Positions 44,054-56,000 of a stretch of DNA of 64,000 bases are shown in pieces. Position 1 is the stretch's first letter. Each line of letters starts with the position of its first letter. The position numbers and the translations under genes were made by a program. This DNA is from Laccaria trichodermophora (taxonomy: Eukaryota; Basidiomycota; Agaricomycetes; Agaricales; Hydnangiaceae), in the NCBI GenBank assembly GCA_018417955.1, contig JACTVC010000030.1, positions 511,544-575,543 of the forward strand, given 5' to 3'. Under the pieces are notes generated by a model. It ran no database searches. It worked only from the letters and a program-made list of their open reading frames with translations, and was not told where the DNA came from.

Positions 44054-46259
44054 ATGTCTTTTCACATCACCTCACCTTTGCTTTTGCCTGTGACTCTACC
44101 GTATGCAACGACTCTGGCTGGCATGAAAATGGATCCCTCAGAACTCTCGTGGAAGCAATGGCTTTTCCTCACTTTGACGTTGTATTTTATATATAAGTGG
44201 TTCTTGAAGAGACATCCGGTGAGTTACCTCCTTGTCTGTCCAGACCGACACTAACACCCCACCCCCAACCCACAGCTCGACCACATCCCAACAATCGGGT
44301 ACTCCTCTCATTTCTTCTCCTTCTTTTCTGCTATCCGATGGATTTGGGCGGGTAAGGAGATTGTATTGGAGGGTTATGCAAAGGTATGCGTCTTGTCTTT
44401 CCTTCCCTTCGTGTTTGCTTCCCCCTGTCACTCGAGCTAGCACTAACGGGGATCGAACGATAGTACCCAGACAGAGCATTCAAAGTCCCCTTGCTAGAAA
44501 GCTGGCTCGTCATCGTCAACGGTCCCAAGTTGGTGGATGATATGCGGAGAGCGAGTGAGGAGTATATTTCGTTTACTAGGAGTATTTCTGGGGTGCGCAC
44601 TTCCTTCTACCTCCTTCATTTTCTTCTAAAGAGTAATAATCTTGACATCCAGTTCTTCCAATTCGACTATACATTCGGACCACAAGTCTCCCGAGACCCG
44701 TATCACATCCACGTTCTACGCAGCCAGCTTGCGAGGAATGTGGAGCCTTGTTTTGAGGATATCAAGGAGGAGATGGTGTTGGCTTTTGATAAGGCCGTTC
44801 CGCTTCCGAGTGAGGGGGAAGGTTGGTTTCGTTTATCTCGGACCCTGAGGAGTCGCTGATGGTTTGGAATTACACTTGTAGAATGGGTGACGCTACCTGC
44901 GTATGATACCTCCTTAGAGATTGTATCCAAGATATCTGCGAGGTTTTTTGTGGGGCTTCCGCTTTGTGAGTTCTCGCCCTTTCGTTTCCGGTGTATGGAC
45001 GGTCATTAATGGATGGGGCTCTATAGGTAGAAATGAAGAATACCGTCTTTTATGCGTCCAAGCTACCATGGAGATTGTCAAATCACGAATCCTCAATTTC
45101 TTGCCTGTTTTCTTGCGGCCGTGCGTATCATTTCCTCTATTCACCTTACATTCCTTTTAACGCCTCTCCCCCCGCATGTAGGTTAGGAGGGAGGATCTTT
45201 ACTGATATCCACGGAACAGTTGAAAGGACGAAGAGGCTTATGGCTCCATTAGTTGAGGAGAGGCTTAAGCAGGAGAAGTTGCATGGTCGTGATTGGCCTG
45301 GAAAACCTGTAACTATTCTCCCTTTGTTGTTGTGGCCATTTTTCGGCGCGCTCATTTGCCGACTGCAGAATGACCTCCTGACATGGCTGTTAGACGGTCA
45401 CCCAAGACCAGAAGAACGAACAGTCCACGACCTAGCGGTCCGCACGCTCCTGGTCACATTTGCCTCCATCCATACCACGTCTCAGGTCCTCCTCCGTCTC
45501 ATTATCCACCTTTAAACTCACATGCTCATTGAAAAGTCGTTTTAGGCATTTACGCATGCACTGTACGACTTGGCTACTAAACCAGAGTACATCCAAACCA
45601 TGCGCGAAGAGGTCGAAGCGCTCGTTGAAAATCAGAGATGGACGAAGAATACAGTTACGAAGATGTATAAAGTTGATAGCTTTTTGCGCGAGTCGCAGAG
45701 GTTTGACGGGATGGCTATTGGTGATTCCTCTTTCCTTCCTCTTCCTCTTTCTCCTTGCTAAAACCGTGCCTCGAAATCCAGTATCTCTTGGAAGAAAAGT
45801 ACTTAAAGACTTTACACTCTCCGACGGGACATGTATCCCCGCTGGCAGCTCGCTCAGCGCGAACTCGTGGTCGGTGCACCACGACGAGGCGCACTACGCC
45901 AACGCGCATGTGTTTGATGGGTTCCGATTTGTACGGGAGGGGGGTGTGAAGCAGCCGCTTATGGCTATTCCAACTTTGGATTATATGGCGTTTGGGCATG
46001 GGAGGCCGACTTGGTGCGTCTTTCCCTCTCTCTCTCCCTTTCTCGAAGTGTATTGATGCGTGTGGCGTTTGGTTTTAGCCCTGGACGTTTCTTCGCAGTC
46101 ACGGAGCTCAAGTCGATGCTTGCGCATGTGCTTTTGAACTATGATGTCAAGTTGGAGAATGGGGGCCCTCGTCCGGCGAATATGTTTATTGAGAGTAGTG
46201 TTGTGCCGGATAGGAATGGGAGGGTTATGTTTAGAAGGAGAAAGGCTGCCGCTGCTTGA
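44054..46259 (+). CDS. Cytochrome P450 monooxygenase
   Basis: A multi-exon gene with an N-terminal membrane anchor (WLFLTLTLYFIYKWFLKRHP), a proline-containing hinge (DHIPTIGYSSHFFSFFSAI) and the P450 core. Helix I has FASIHTTS, in place of the usual A/G-G-x-D/E-T-T. The ExxR of helix K is FLRESQR, followed by ISLGRKVLKD-like and the loop ANSWSVHHDEAHYANAHVFD. The heme loop is MAFGHGRPTCPGRFFA, spliced between TG and C of the cysteine codon (intron about 46013-46078), with the axial Cys present and the common His replaced by Thr. The end is MFRRRKAAAA. The Ser-Ile-His in helix I is typical of the mushroom P450 groups related to ent-kaurene-oxidase-like enzymes; the substrate cannot be told. 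Start could also be the ATG at 44123, which would leave a shorter anchor. Confidence 0.85.
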
Positions 46260-46885
46260 GTTGTCGACTATGCTTTGGCTTGTTGGAAGCCCGTCTGGCG
46301 TGCATATTCGCAGGACGCGAAGTGCCCCAGATGATTTTGTTGACGACACTCCATTTTTTGTTGGATGTCGGCGTATTTTGTTTCAGACGTGTATGACTCT
46401 GTATGTATTGTACAAAACGTTGAACTGGAGGATTATAGGTCGCGTTTTCAACGAGAAGAATGAGAGGTTCTCCCTTCGAAGCTTCGCATTACCGATAGGA
46501 GAAGTTCCTGTCTCCTGAGTCTTGCTTGAGGGATTTTGTTGGTTCTGCGGCCTGATGCTCCCCTTGTTGAATATGAGCGTTTTTGGTCCTGTGCGTGTAG
46601 AATCCGTAGCCGCATTATGGATGACGCCAAGAAGCCCGGGAAGGCGGATTCACGCCGAATCCGGTGATGGAGAACAGCCTTTCTTCCAAATCAAGGTTGA
46701 CCCTTACAATAACTCGGCCATGAAAAACATGCCGTGAACAAAATGAGAAACCAACCAACACCCCGTCCACGTTCCTCCTCACAAGCGCTCCCCGTCGTCC
46801 CTACGGGCTTTTCCCCTTTCCCTGGCTAGTCTTGACTGAGATAATAATTGTAACATATAACCCTCGCGATACATCGTCGGTACCC
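46260..46885. other. Intergenic, no gene seen
   Basis: 3' flank of the P450 gene and promoter of the next. No convincing ORF. Confidence 0.5.
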
Positions 46886-48941
46886 ATGGGCTGCACGGCT
46901 TCCGACAATGCTGCTGACGTTGATCAAAGCACTTTCTGGGACCCCAATGGGATACACTGGGACGCCCATAAGATAGGATGGACGATTGCGGGATCTTGCG
47001 CTCTACTGGTGCGTCTGTGATGCGTTTTATGTTCCATTCCGTCAGTTCTAACCCTCCTACAGACAGTTTTGATATCTGCTGTGACGGTTGTTCAGCATTT
47101 CAGGTGTGATTTCGATGAGGATGGATTCATACGTTCCCATGAGCTGATTGGTCGGAAGGAATTATACCAATCGTTCACAGCAGCGACAAATGTCCGTCCA
47201 TGTGCTTCTCGGGCCCCAGCTGACATCGGCTCACCTATGCTCACAGAATACGGATATTGTACATGCCACCAGTCTACGCCATTATATCCTTCTTCTCATA
47301 CCGCTTTTTCCGGGATTATACCTACTACTCTCTTATTGAAGTTGGTGCGTTTGCTGCTCCTCTCTCCACTCGTGTGACTCGAAATAACGTCCTGCAGTTT
47401 ATGAGGTTCCGTGCTTCCGTCACTATACTTGCAACCGGCATCTTAGAATTGATTCATTAGGCCGTAACGATCAGTGCTTTTCTGTGAGTTCCTTTTGGTT
47501 AGAAATGATGCCCTAGACTTACTTGTCCTTGAACTAGTCTCCTTTTAATTGACTATGTCGCCTCCACGGCAACGGGACATTCGGCTGAAAAAGCTATCGC
47601 ACGAAAAGACAAACGCCCTCTCCCTTTTCCTGTCGGTGTTTCTTTTGTCTTGTACAGGCAGTCAGCTTACCCCGTGCCATTACCCTTAGTTCTGCTGTTG
47701 GCGATATCGGCCCACTAAGGTTTGACATCACCATTCCACCTCGCGTGTCAATCTAAACTCTCTTCAGGTCTACTTCATGTACACCGTCAAGGTAAGGTTA
47801 GAATGTTACTGTGAGTCGCAATTGGGCTGAGCATTTCCAGTGGTTTGTCTTACAATATGTCATTATTCGGCCCGGTAAGAACTACCTCTGTTTCCGCATT
47901 GTTCGTTACCTTTACACTATTTCTAGCTGTTTCAATAGCGGGCATCATCGCCCAAAGTTACGATGTACTTTGTGAGGCGGGAGGCTTCAATTGGCGATTC
48001 GCCTCTGTCTGGTTATCTGCTATCGACTTTATTAGCATTAGGTGTGCCTGTTCATCTTCCTCGAGTATGTCACATTAACGAACTTCGCAGTGTAGCCCTT
48101 TACGGGCTTCTCATGTTCTACGGTCTTACTGCGGACGAGCTCAAAAACCGCCGCCCACTGGCCAAATTTTTGTCCATTAAGTTGATAGTGATGTTTACTT
48201 TTTACCAATCATTTGTGGTGAGCATGATTTGTCTTGATTCTGGGTAGCTATCGGATATTGATCATTACAAAAGTTCAGTGCACTGGAAGGAAGGGTGATC
48301 AAGGGTGATCAAGAACTCCAATGTGACATGCTGCTTCACTACTGACATATAATTTTAGCCACGAAATATTGGACTGCCACAAATATTGCCGACGGCCTGA
48401 ACGCCCTGACTATCTGTATTGAGGTACTTCTTTCTCCCCTCTCCGTGCGATCCTTTGACCTGATTTATGGGGTGAAAGATGGTGTTTTTCGCCATATTGA
48501 TGTGGTGGGCGTACACTCCCGCGGAATACCACCGAGAAGAAGGCGCCCCGGCAACGAGCATTTGGCGACCCCTTTGGGATTCGTGCGTTGAACCGCCTTT
48601 CTGACTTCCGCAGCTCCTGACAATCCTTCTCTTACTCATAATAGAATCAACTACGGTAAATCACACATGACACCATGGAGCCAATTCTCATTGCCTTTGT
48701 AGCCGACTTCGCCTTTGAGATCATTGGCTCCTTCAAATTCTTTATCGATTATGTCCTGGGCAAGCCGTCTGCTCATGGTCAGCGTTCCGAGGAGGAGGAA
48801 GACTCACAGGGCCCGTTTAGGATGAATTTTGCCGAAGCGTTCGGCATTTCGAATACGCGGGCACCATCGGAGGTCCCACATTCTGAACAGTATATCACGT
48901 TGGATCCTAAGTCTTCGGATCGGGAATTCACCGCCCTTTGA
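46886..48941 (+). CDS. Organic-solute-transporter-alpha-like (TMEM184/DUF300) membrane protein
   Basis: A gene of at least a dozen exons. The first exon ends SCALL and continues VLISAVTVVQHFRNYTNRSQ, then the family hallmark YMPPVYAIISFFSYRFFRDY, SLIEVVYEAVTISAFLLLLI, AIARKDKRPLPFP, FCCWRYRPTKVYFMYTVKW, LQYVIIRPAVSIAGIIAQSY, ALYGLLMFYGLTADELKNRR, FLSIKLIVMFTFYQSF and, near the end, MVFFAILMWWAYTPAEYHRE. Seven membrane segments are expected, and the C-terminal 90 residues are hydrophilic. One exon is only 8 nt (47398-47405). The fungal members are vacuolar or plasma-membrane proteins of poorly known function. The ATG at 46886 is preceded in frame by another at 46832; the later start gives the more usual N-terminus. 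Confidence 0.8.
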
Positions 48942-49295
48942 GCGCTTGTTGTTCTGTCGGGTTTGGGGCTTGTTGAAGTTGTTCGGGTTCAAGGTTGCAA
49001 TGCTGTGTCCATCAGTCATTCGTCCGAACTGCTCCGTGGCGGCGGGTTTCTTCATTCGTTCTTAGACTGGACCTACCCTCTTATATATACCCTATATGCA
49101 GATGTTTCAATATGAACCGTCACGCGTGTTGGTTTGACGGGCAACTTGAACCGGTGGAGTGTGGCAAGCGGCATCTCAACAAATGGCCGAATCACTATTT
49201 ACGTTCGGTATGGTCACGTGCCGACATCCCAAGCTTTGCTGATCTGATTAAAGTTGCTATTGAGTCGCTATTACGAAAATTTCCAACCATCACTA
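48942..49295. other. 3' flank, no gene seen
   Basis: This is the space between the transporter-like gene and the hairpin element. No coding features recognised. Confidence 0.5.
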
Positions 49296-49511
49296 CAGTG
49301 TCTTGCATATTGTTTTGCACAACGAAATTCACAGCGCAGCGTTTGATGTGACTGACAGTCACATTCCCACACCTGGATGCCCTCTATTTGACGATGAATG
49401 TGAGTCTTCGAGCTTCAGATCAGACCTTATTCGGCTAAATTTGATTGACAGGTGGTCACATCAAACGCTGCGCTGTGAATTTTGTTGTGCAAAACAATAT
49501 GCAAGGCACTG
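49296..49511. mobile_element. 216-bp hairpin MITE with 57-bp terminal inverted repeats
   Basis: The left arm (49296-49352) and the right arm (49455-49511) are inverted copies of each other with two mismatches in 57 bp. Ends are CAGTG and CACTG, bordered by TA on each side (49294-49295 and 49512-49513), the pattern of a Tc1/mariner-type non-autonomous element. The central spacer is 102 bp, and the element has no coding capacity. Its inverted ends differ from those of the element at 35773-36637, so a different transposase family is likely. Confidence 0.85.
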
Positions 49512-49513
49512 TA

Positions 49514-51161
49514 ACGACGTCTCATTGCTCAATTGGACGATGACTCAGACAGTTAGTGTAATGCGTTTGGCCGAGGAGCATGGGCGTCAAAGGCCGCACT
49601 CAATTCAATTGCAATCGAGCCCCAGCTTTCAGCCTTCATCCCGCAGGTTTCCCCACCCCGACTGTTCCCACCCAGGTGTCTGCCAGGACATTTTTGCTGC
49701 TTGCGGTATTATTTTCCCAAAGTCGGTTCTTATCATTCTTGTTTTTCTCTAGGACCCTGGCAGCTCGATGCGCAAAAACTAGACACCGGCGCGCCTCAGA
49801 AGTTGGACTTAAAATTCCGACTTTTTGGCTCCAACAACTTGAAAACCGGCTTTCCAACGGTCAACCCAAAATAGCGTTTCTCACGGGGCCAAAATTATGT
49901 ATTTTTGCACGTTTACGGCTTTCCCAACACCCGTTTGTCCAAAATCACCTTGATCGACGTTGAATCTAGTCCCAAGTCTGCAGAAAAAAATCAAGACCCG
50001 CTCAAATTTTTTCTCCTGGTCGAAATGTGTCAGGACCTTGGCTCGGCATCCCACTGGTGACCTCTCGAACCTTGTTCACTATGCACCTAGCCTAAGCACC
50101 TATTTTCCAGGCTGGAGACCATCCTTTATGGGGCTTTCGGGGGTCCTGTTTCTTTGCGGAGTTAAAGTGTATTCTCACCATGTCGACAGATGCTCGAAAA
50201 AGGACAAGGCTTGTGACAGTTCAACTAAGTAGCAATGCTGTTCGTTTGAACATATATTTTGCCGCGTGCTTCCATTATGACACCTATCGGGTCAGTATGT
50301 CGGTAGGCATTCTCGAAACATTTCGTCTGCTACTCTCGCTATTAGTTAGTTTCCGAATCAGAATGGGTCATCGGATTCCGCTGTCGGCTCTTCACGCTCA
50401 AGCTCCAGTTCCGATGTTTGTAACTCGCGAAGATACTGTGCGTTCATACTTCGTAAACATTTCTGACACCCGCTTTAATGTAAAACACGTCCCCTAGCAG
50501 CCGCGGCACCGCTTACATATTTTGGAATCAAACCGCTGACAAAAGGGACCGCCCCAGCCCACACCCTTACTCACCCCGCTCCGAACTTGAAGTTTAGTTC
50601 CGTGGATCATCGATGGGTATCGGTAAGATTGGCATTCTCATATTCGCTCCGTCTTGGACTCGATCTCGCTGATTCAATCTCGGTCGTAATCTTTAATAGG
50701 GTTTCCACCCGCCGTTTTCGCTACCCCATTCGGCCGAGAATCGCCCTCAGACCTAAATCACAGGGACCTGGTCCCTTTCCACGTTCAGCCAGGTTCTTGC
50801 TCCCGTGCTTCACCCAGGCGGTAAACCTCATTCATTCTCCAATTGCCCCTGCAAGTCTCCCCCTTCAGTGACCGCTATCGTGATAGTGAGTGAGCCAAGA
50901 CCGGAACAGTGCAGTTCTTACGGACTCATCTAGAAAGGTACGTGAGCTGGGTATCTGCGTGTGTGAATCAGGTCTCCTTCTAACCTGTGTGGATAGCTTT
51001 CCATAGAAACTTCACGCCAATTCCCGATTCAATCGCTATTTGGGGTGTCATTCGCACTCGAACCCACACTTCTTTTTGAACGGTTTGCCTCATTTGATCG
51101 AACGCTTTATAACACCCAAGCATGCCTTGCCTTCCTTGTTTTCTCCCTCTCTCAATTCCAG
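49514..51161. other. Intergenic, no supported gene
   Basis: Short ORFs only (for example 49580-49963 and 50587-50871), without known motifs or convincing splice structure. The right end would hold the promoter of the small ORF at 51162. Confidence 0.4.
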
Positions 51162-51494
51162 ATGACAATACCTACGATGCACTCCCCACACACTTCACCA
51201 GCCCCAAATTATGAGTCACTGAGACTTCGGTTGTTGACATTGCTATCCATCTACGATCTCATTCCATATTCCATTTCGCATCCACCAGGAAGAGCGGAAC
51301 CGCTCGATATTACAAGCGTCATCGATGCGCCGTCCCTTCAGCGATGTCTAGCCACTCTCGTGCAGCAAGGAGTTTTGACGCCAGAGGAGAGTCAGGCTTT
51401 TGGAAGAGCTTATCGCTGCAATGGGCTGGTGAGCACTCTCCAGCGTATGCTCGGCGTCGAGTCTCCCATTCAGATTATTTGTTTCGTCGAATAG
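51162..51494 (+). CDS. Hypothetical small protein
   Basis: A single uninterrupted frame of 110 codons begins at the ATG at 51162 and includes YESLRLRLLTLLSIYDLIPY and QRCLATLVQQGVLTPEESQA. It looks helical and soluble, with codon use like its neighbours. I recognise no family, no signal peptide and no membrane segment, and there is no intron, which is unusual in this window. It may be a genuine small gene, an exon of a larger one, or chance. Confidence 0.3.
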   Translation: MTIPTMHSPHTSPAPNYESLRLRLLTLLSIYDLIPYSISHPPGRAEPLDITSVIDAPSLQRCLATLVQQGVLTPEESQAFGRAYRCNGLVSTLQRMLGVESPIQIICFVE

Positions 51495-53064
51495 GACGCG
51501 ACGGCGCGTGGCAATTTGACTGGCCATACAACACAGCAACAGAGATTGCCCGGATTTGTCGGGTGAGGCACAATCATCCCCCTTTGTCTCTCTCCGTTGA
51601 TTACCCCTCAAGAGATCCACCGCCGCCTCTACCAGGGAAATGAGCCTTCACGTCAGGGTATAGCATAAAAGTTTAATGAATGATATAATGTGATAAATTC
51701 TTGTCCTCCTTTTCTTACTTCCATGGAGGCAAGTCAGCTACATAACCCCGCCTAACCCCGTTTATAGCTTGGTAAATATGAGAAAGCGATATGTAATATT
51801 GACCATATTGATTTATAAATCACTGTAATGCTTGAGTAAGGCTTGAGAAACCTGAAACAAGGAAAACCATTCAACTCCAGATTTGTGAGCAGGAGTTGAT
51901 GATTGCTGAAACAATGAAACTACTTAGGATCGATCTTTCAAGTTGAAATGCAGGCTTCGCAGCTTCCTGGCTCATGTTTTTTGTGGAACGTGTGAATTTT
52001 TAGCACGGCAACCTTTTCACATACAAGTGACACAACTCTCCCACAAATCATAATTCTTCCGCAGGTTGAGAAAAAAATATCTGTACTCAACCTGTACTCT
52101 GTGTTTACCTCTACTTGTGTGGTCATTTGATAAGCGAAATATCTGAAATTGCCGTAATGTAGTTGACACCCGTTTTGGGACCAGGAAAATAGTAACACCC
52201 GAATAGGTAGCTACTTGAGCAGCTCACCTCCTCTCTTATGGACTTGGAAAATGCGTGAATATCTCATTTCACTTGCGAAAAATTGTGAGCATACTAATTT
52301 CAACCCAGAATACATTTTTGAACCATTGGGAAGGAAAATTCCATTGTTTTGAGCATCAGTTTGATACTATCTATTGCTTACCAACACTTTCATGCACAAA
52401 TTTAACTACCTTTCACGATCATTGTTCACAATTCCTTTGCCCTAAAAATTGGTAGATGACCTCCTAGCTCTAATCCAAGCAAATTTCTTTGAAAATATGG
52501 ACAATCGAAAGAATCCTACCTTTCAAGTCATTGTGCTTGTCCCATTTTCTTTACCCATCAGTAATTCCTTCAAGTTTCTGTCATCTGTGGTGCAGCACCA
52601 TGCTGTAAGTGCAAGTCAAGTGCTTCCACTTACTCTGAGATAGGTTATCAGCATGGAGCCACATTTTGATGAGCAATTGCAAGAGTAGAACTGTTTCAGT
52701 GTAAAATGCTGATACACTACTTACTGGTATGTTATTAATATTCTCACATCAACGAGAAATCTATCCAAAATTGAAAATAAATTTGCCAAAATTAGCTCTT
52801 GATCTGAAATTTCATGTATGTAGTCAATGTATATACCCTACTTCTTAGATGTTTTTATTCAGAACCGTGACTCTTCTAGACATAACTCCGGAGCCTTTGA
52901 ATTTGCTTCGAATTGATTTTCTGCCCTTTCAAGTTTCACGTGACAGTCGTGACTCAAATTATTGGGCGCTTAAAGAACGTTTGTGCTCAGAGGGCCTTCG
53001 CACAGCCCGGCGTCCTCGTGTTTGCTCTCTATACTTGAACCATCAACATAGGTCCAACATCGAA
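51495..53064. other. AT-rich intergenic region
   Basis: No ORF of note. A TATA-like or CACGTG-type element (tttcacgtgacagtc) at about 52934-52948 lies 120 bp before the PARP/E2 start. Confidence 0.45.
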
Positions 53065-56000
53065 ATGCCTTTGGTTACCAGAAGCAAACTAGCGCATAAC
53101 GCACCAACTGTCGATTCGGAGCTGCTGAGTCAGGAGAAACCCGCATCAAAACGACAGAAGACAGGTCTAGGTATGTCTTGACATCGTTCTCCATGGTCAA
53201 GACGCGTTTAAAACGCGTCGTGAACTCAATTCTTCATCGATCCGTCGCGATCTCCTGTTCTGAAGGATCTCAACACGATGTCGCCGTTCGGGGTGATAGA
53301 ATGGATGTAGATCCGGAATATATACATCCGGTGCAAGCGATTCATACGCCGAAAGTTCGGGATTCGTATGACCCCAACAGGAACGCGCATTTGAAGGGCA
53401 GGAAACGATTCACGGCAGACCTCGCGGACGTGAAGGAGGCATGCGGCGCTGGACTTCTTCTCCATGGGCTTGAACTCAAAAGTGAGTGAGAATCGATCTA
53501 ATTTAAACGCATTCCAATGGGTCTGGTTAATATCTAGAGGTTAGGCCAGGAGATGATGAGGGTTCTTTTGAAGTTGTCGTTGAACAAGGAGGAGAATATG
53601 TTGTCTCCGCGAATTTTCTCGTTTCAGGTGAAGCATGATACGTGTTGTCTAGCCTGGTTCAATAAATCTCACGCTTGATTAGATACTTCTGAGTATCCGG
53701 GCAGCCACTCGCTATTTTGCTATTCACCTGACGCTGATATCTCATCTCGGCTCCAGAGAGTAATTGATGGCATAGCTGAGGAGCTTCCGCGTCCAATCAC
53801 AGAAACAATTGAAGAGTTCATCTCTTCCGTGGCGAGGGCGATTGGCGTCAGCACTCAAGTAGAATCTACAGCGCGTAAACATGATACTACCGATGAAGAG
53901 GATGAAGCACAATCGGGGGATGATTATGATGACTACGATGACTATGACGAATTTGATGTTGGTTCTACGAAAGTCGAACCCAACACTCTCTTATTGAAAT
54001 TGCAAGAGTACGTTTGTCTACCTTTTAATTTTCCGCACATTTGTGACTTCTCTGCAGGAATTTTGTTGATATTGTGGCGACGGAATATCGCCCAGGGTTT
54101 ATTCGACTTGGTGGAGACGACTTTGTTCTTTCAGTCTCTCTTCCGGTGATTACTTTGGCGGACTCAATCCCGCCTCGCGCCTTGATGGCTTGGGATCGCA
54201 GTCTTCTTTCTCGTTCTCAGCATCTAACCCTTTTGATATCGGGTTTTCGAGGCGTATATCCGGTGATCACGGCTGACGGCACCTATACCTCGGCTGCGCA
54301 CATGATTGGCGCTACTCTCTCCTTCAAGGTCGGCCTTAGTCAGAGGTACAAGCCGGGAAAAGATCAGGTTCAGGAAGCGGTTCGGAGACATGGTTTGATC
54401 ATACAAGATGCCGAGGATGAATTGCGTCTGCAGACGGACAAGCTGGCGCAGCAGCAGCAAATGTATGACTGGGACATTGACACACCTATGGACCTTGCTC
54501 CAGAGATTGTCGAAGAAGAAGAACCGCAGGAAGATGAGGGACGCTTCGACCGGTTCAGCTTGAGTAGTTCGCTTGAGTCTTTGATCGACCAGGCATTTCT
54601 CAAGGTCGTTCAGCTGCGAAGGAAGTACGCTCTTGGGTGGGCAGGCGCCGAAGTCTTGCTGAATGAAGTAGAGAAATCCCAGATGAAGCCGGAGGACGTT
54701 TTAAATTTGAAAAAACCGGTGATCTGCAAATACGATTACTTCCTCTCCACATTTCTGACCTTGCTACGCTAGGCGATCCTTGAGGCTGACAGGGCAGAGA
54801 TCAAACTCGCTAGGACAACCCACTTGCCTCACGACCCTCTGGCTGGCCTTGGAAAAGATGAGCCTATCAATCTGCCACTTACAGCGTTCTGCTATCTGAT
54901 TCGTCGTCTTGCGGTATGTGTATAGTATGGTTTCGTCACATCCGACTTAAACATTCGTCCTAGCTTTGCACGCGATATTGTATTGTGTGCCACAACAAGC
55001 TGGATGTCGACTTCGAGGCTCTGAAGCCTTATGTTTGCGATTCCAAGTTGTGCTCATACCAGTATTACTCTCTAAACCAAGGCCCTTCACTGGAGGTAAG
55101 TCATTATGTTTGTCGTTCATTTTTCGTTCCTTATTCCGAGACTAGTACGAAATTATACATAATCCAAGAACAGTCGATCTTCTGGTTTCTTTGGCGTACA
55201 CTTCAGCAGCTGAGGGTGCTATGGATCACCCTTTCCCGATCGGGATGGGATTGCGAGTACCGCACCCTTCCCAAGCAGCTCCTGCGGCTTCAAGTACCAC
55301 TGTGACCGGTTCTTATGCACAACAGTACCAATTCTCCGCCGGTGGGCAGCAAACCACGACGCTTGAACCGAAGGTTATAGAAGCCGATGAAGATGGTCTT
55401 TGTGAATTCGACCAGATGGATGCCGTTCAGGTAACTCTCGCCTGTTATTCACCCTATGATGCTCGACTATTGTTTTGTGTAGATGAGGGGATGTATCGCC
55501 AAGCTCATTGACAGTCTTCCTTCGGTACGTCTTGGCTTGTGGCAGTCTTCTATCATATAGAATATTTTCTTTCAGGTGGACGATATGAAGAGACATCTTG
55601 AGAGGAAAGTGAAAGCTGGAAAATCAAAGCCAAAATTGAAGGAAATCAACCCTTTGATTTTGCCTGCAGCGTGGTCTGTACTCCGGTGGTAAGTCATTTT
55701 TCATTTGGAAACGTTGGGATATTTTTTTACAAGAGACATCAGGTGTGTTGCTTCGTGCACGGCTTATATTGAAGAAATCACTTTGGGTCAAGAGTTGATC
55801 AAAAATTTGGGTCAGAACGTTCTCCGCTTCACCTCATTTTCTATCTGATATCCGTCAGACCCGAATTGGCGACAATTTCGATTGAGCGTGGGGGCGCCCG
55901 ATGCGGAAGCCAAGTTCAAAACCGCAATAGAAGAGGCAGTTAACTCTGATAAGCAGGCCCAAAAGTTCCCCGTCCTTTACGTCAGTATATTCACCACCTC

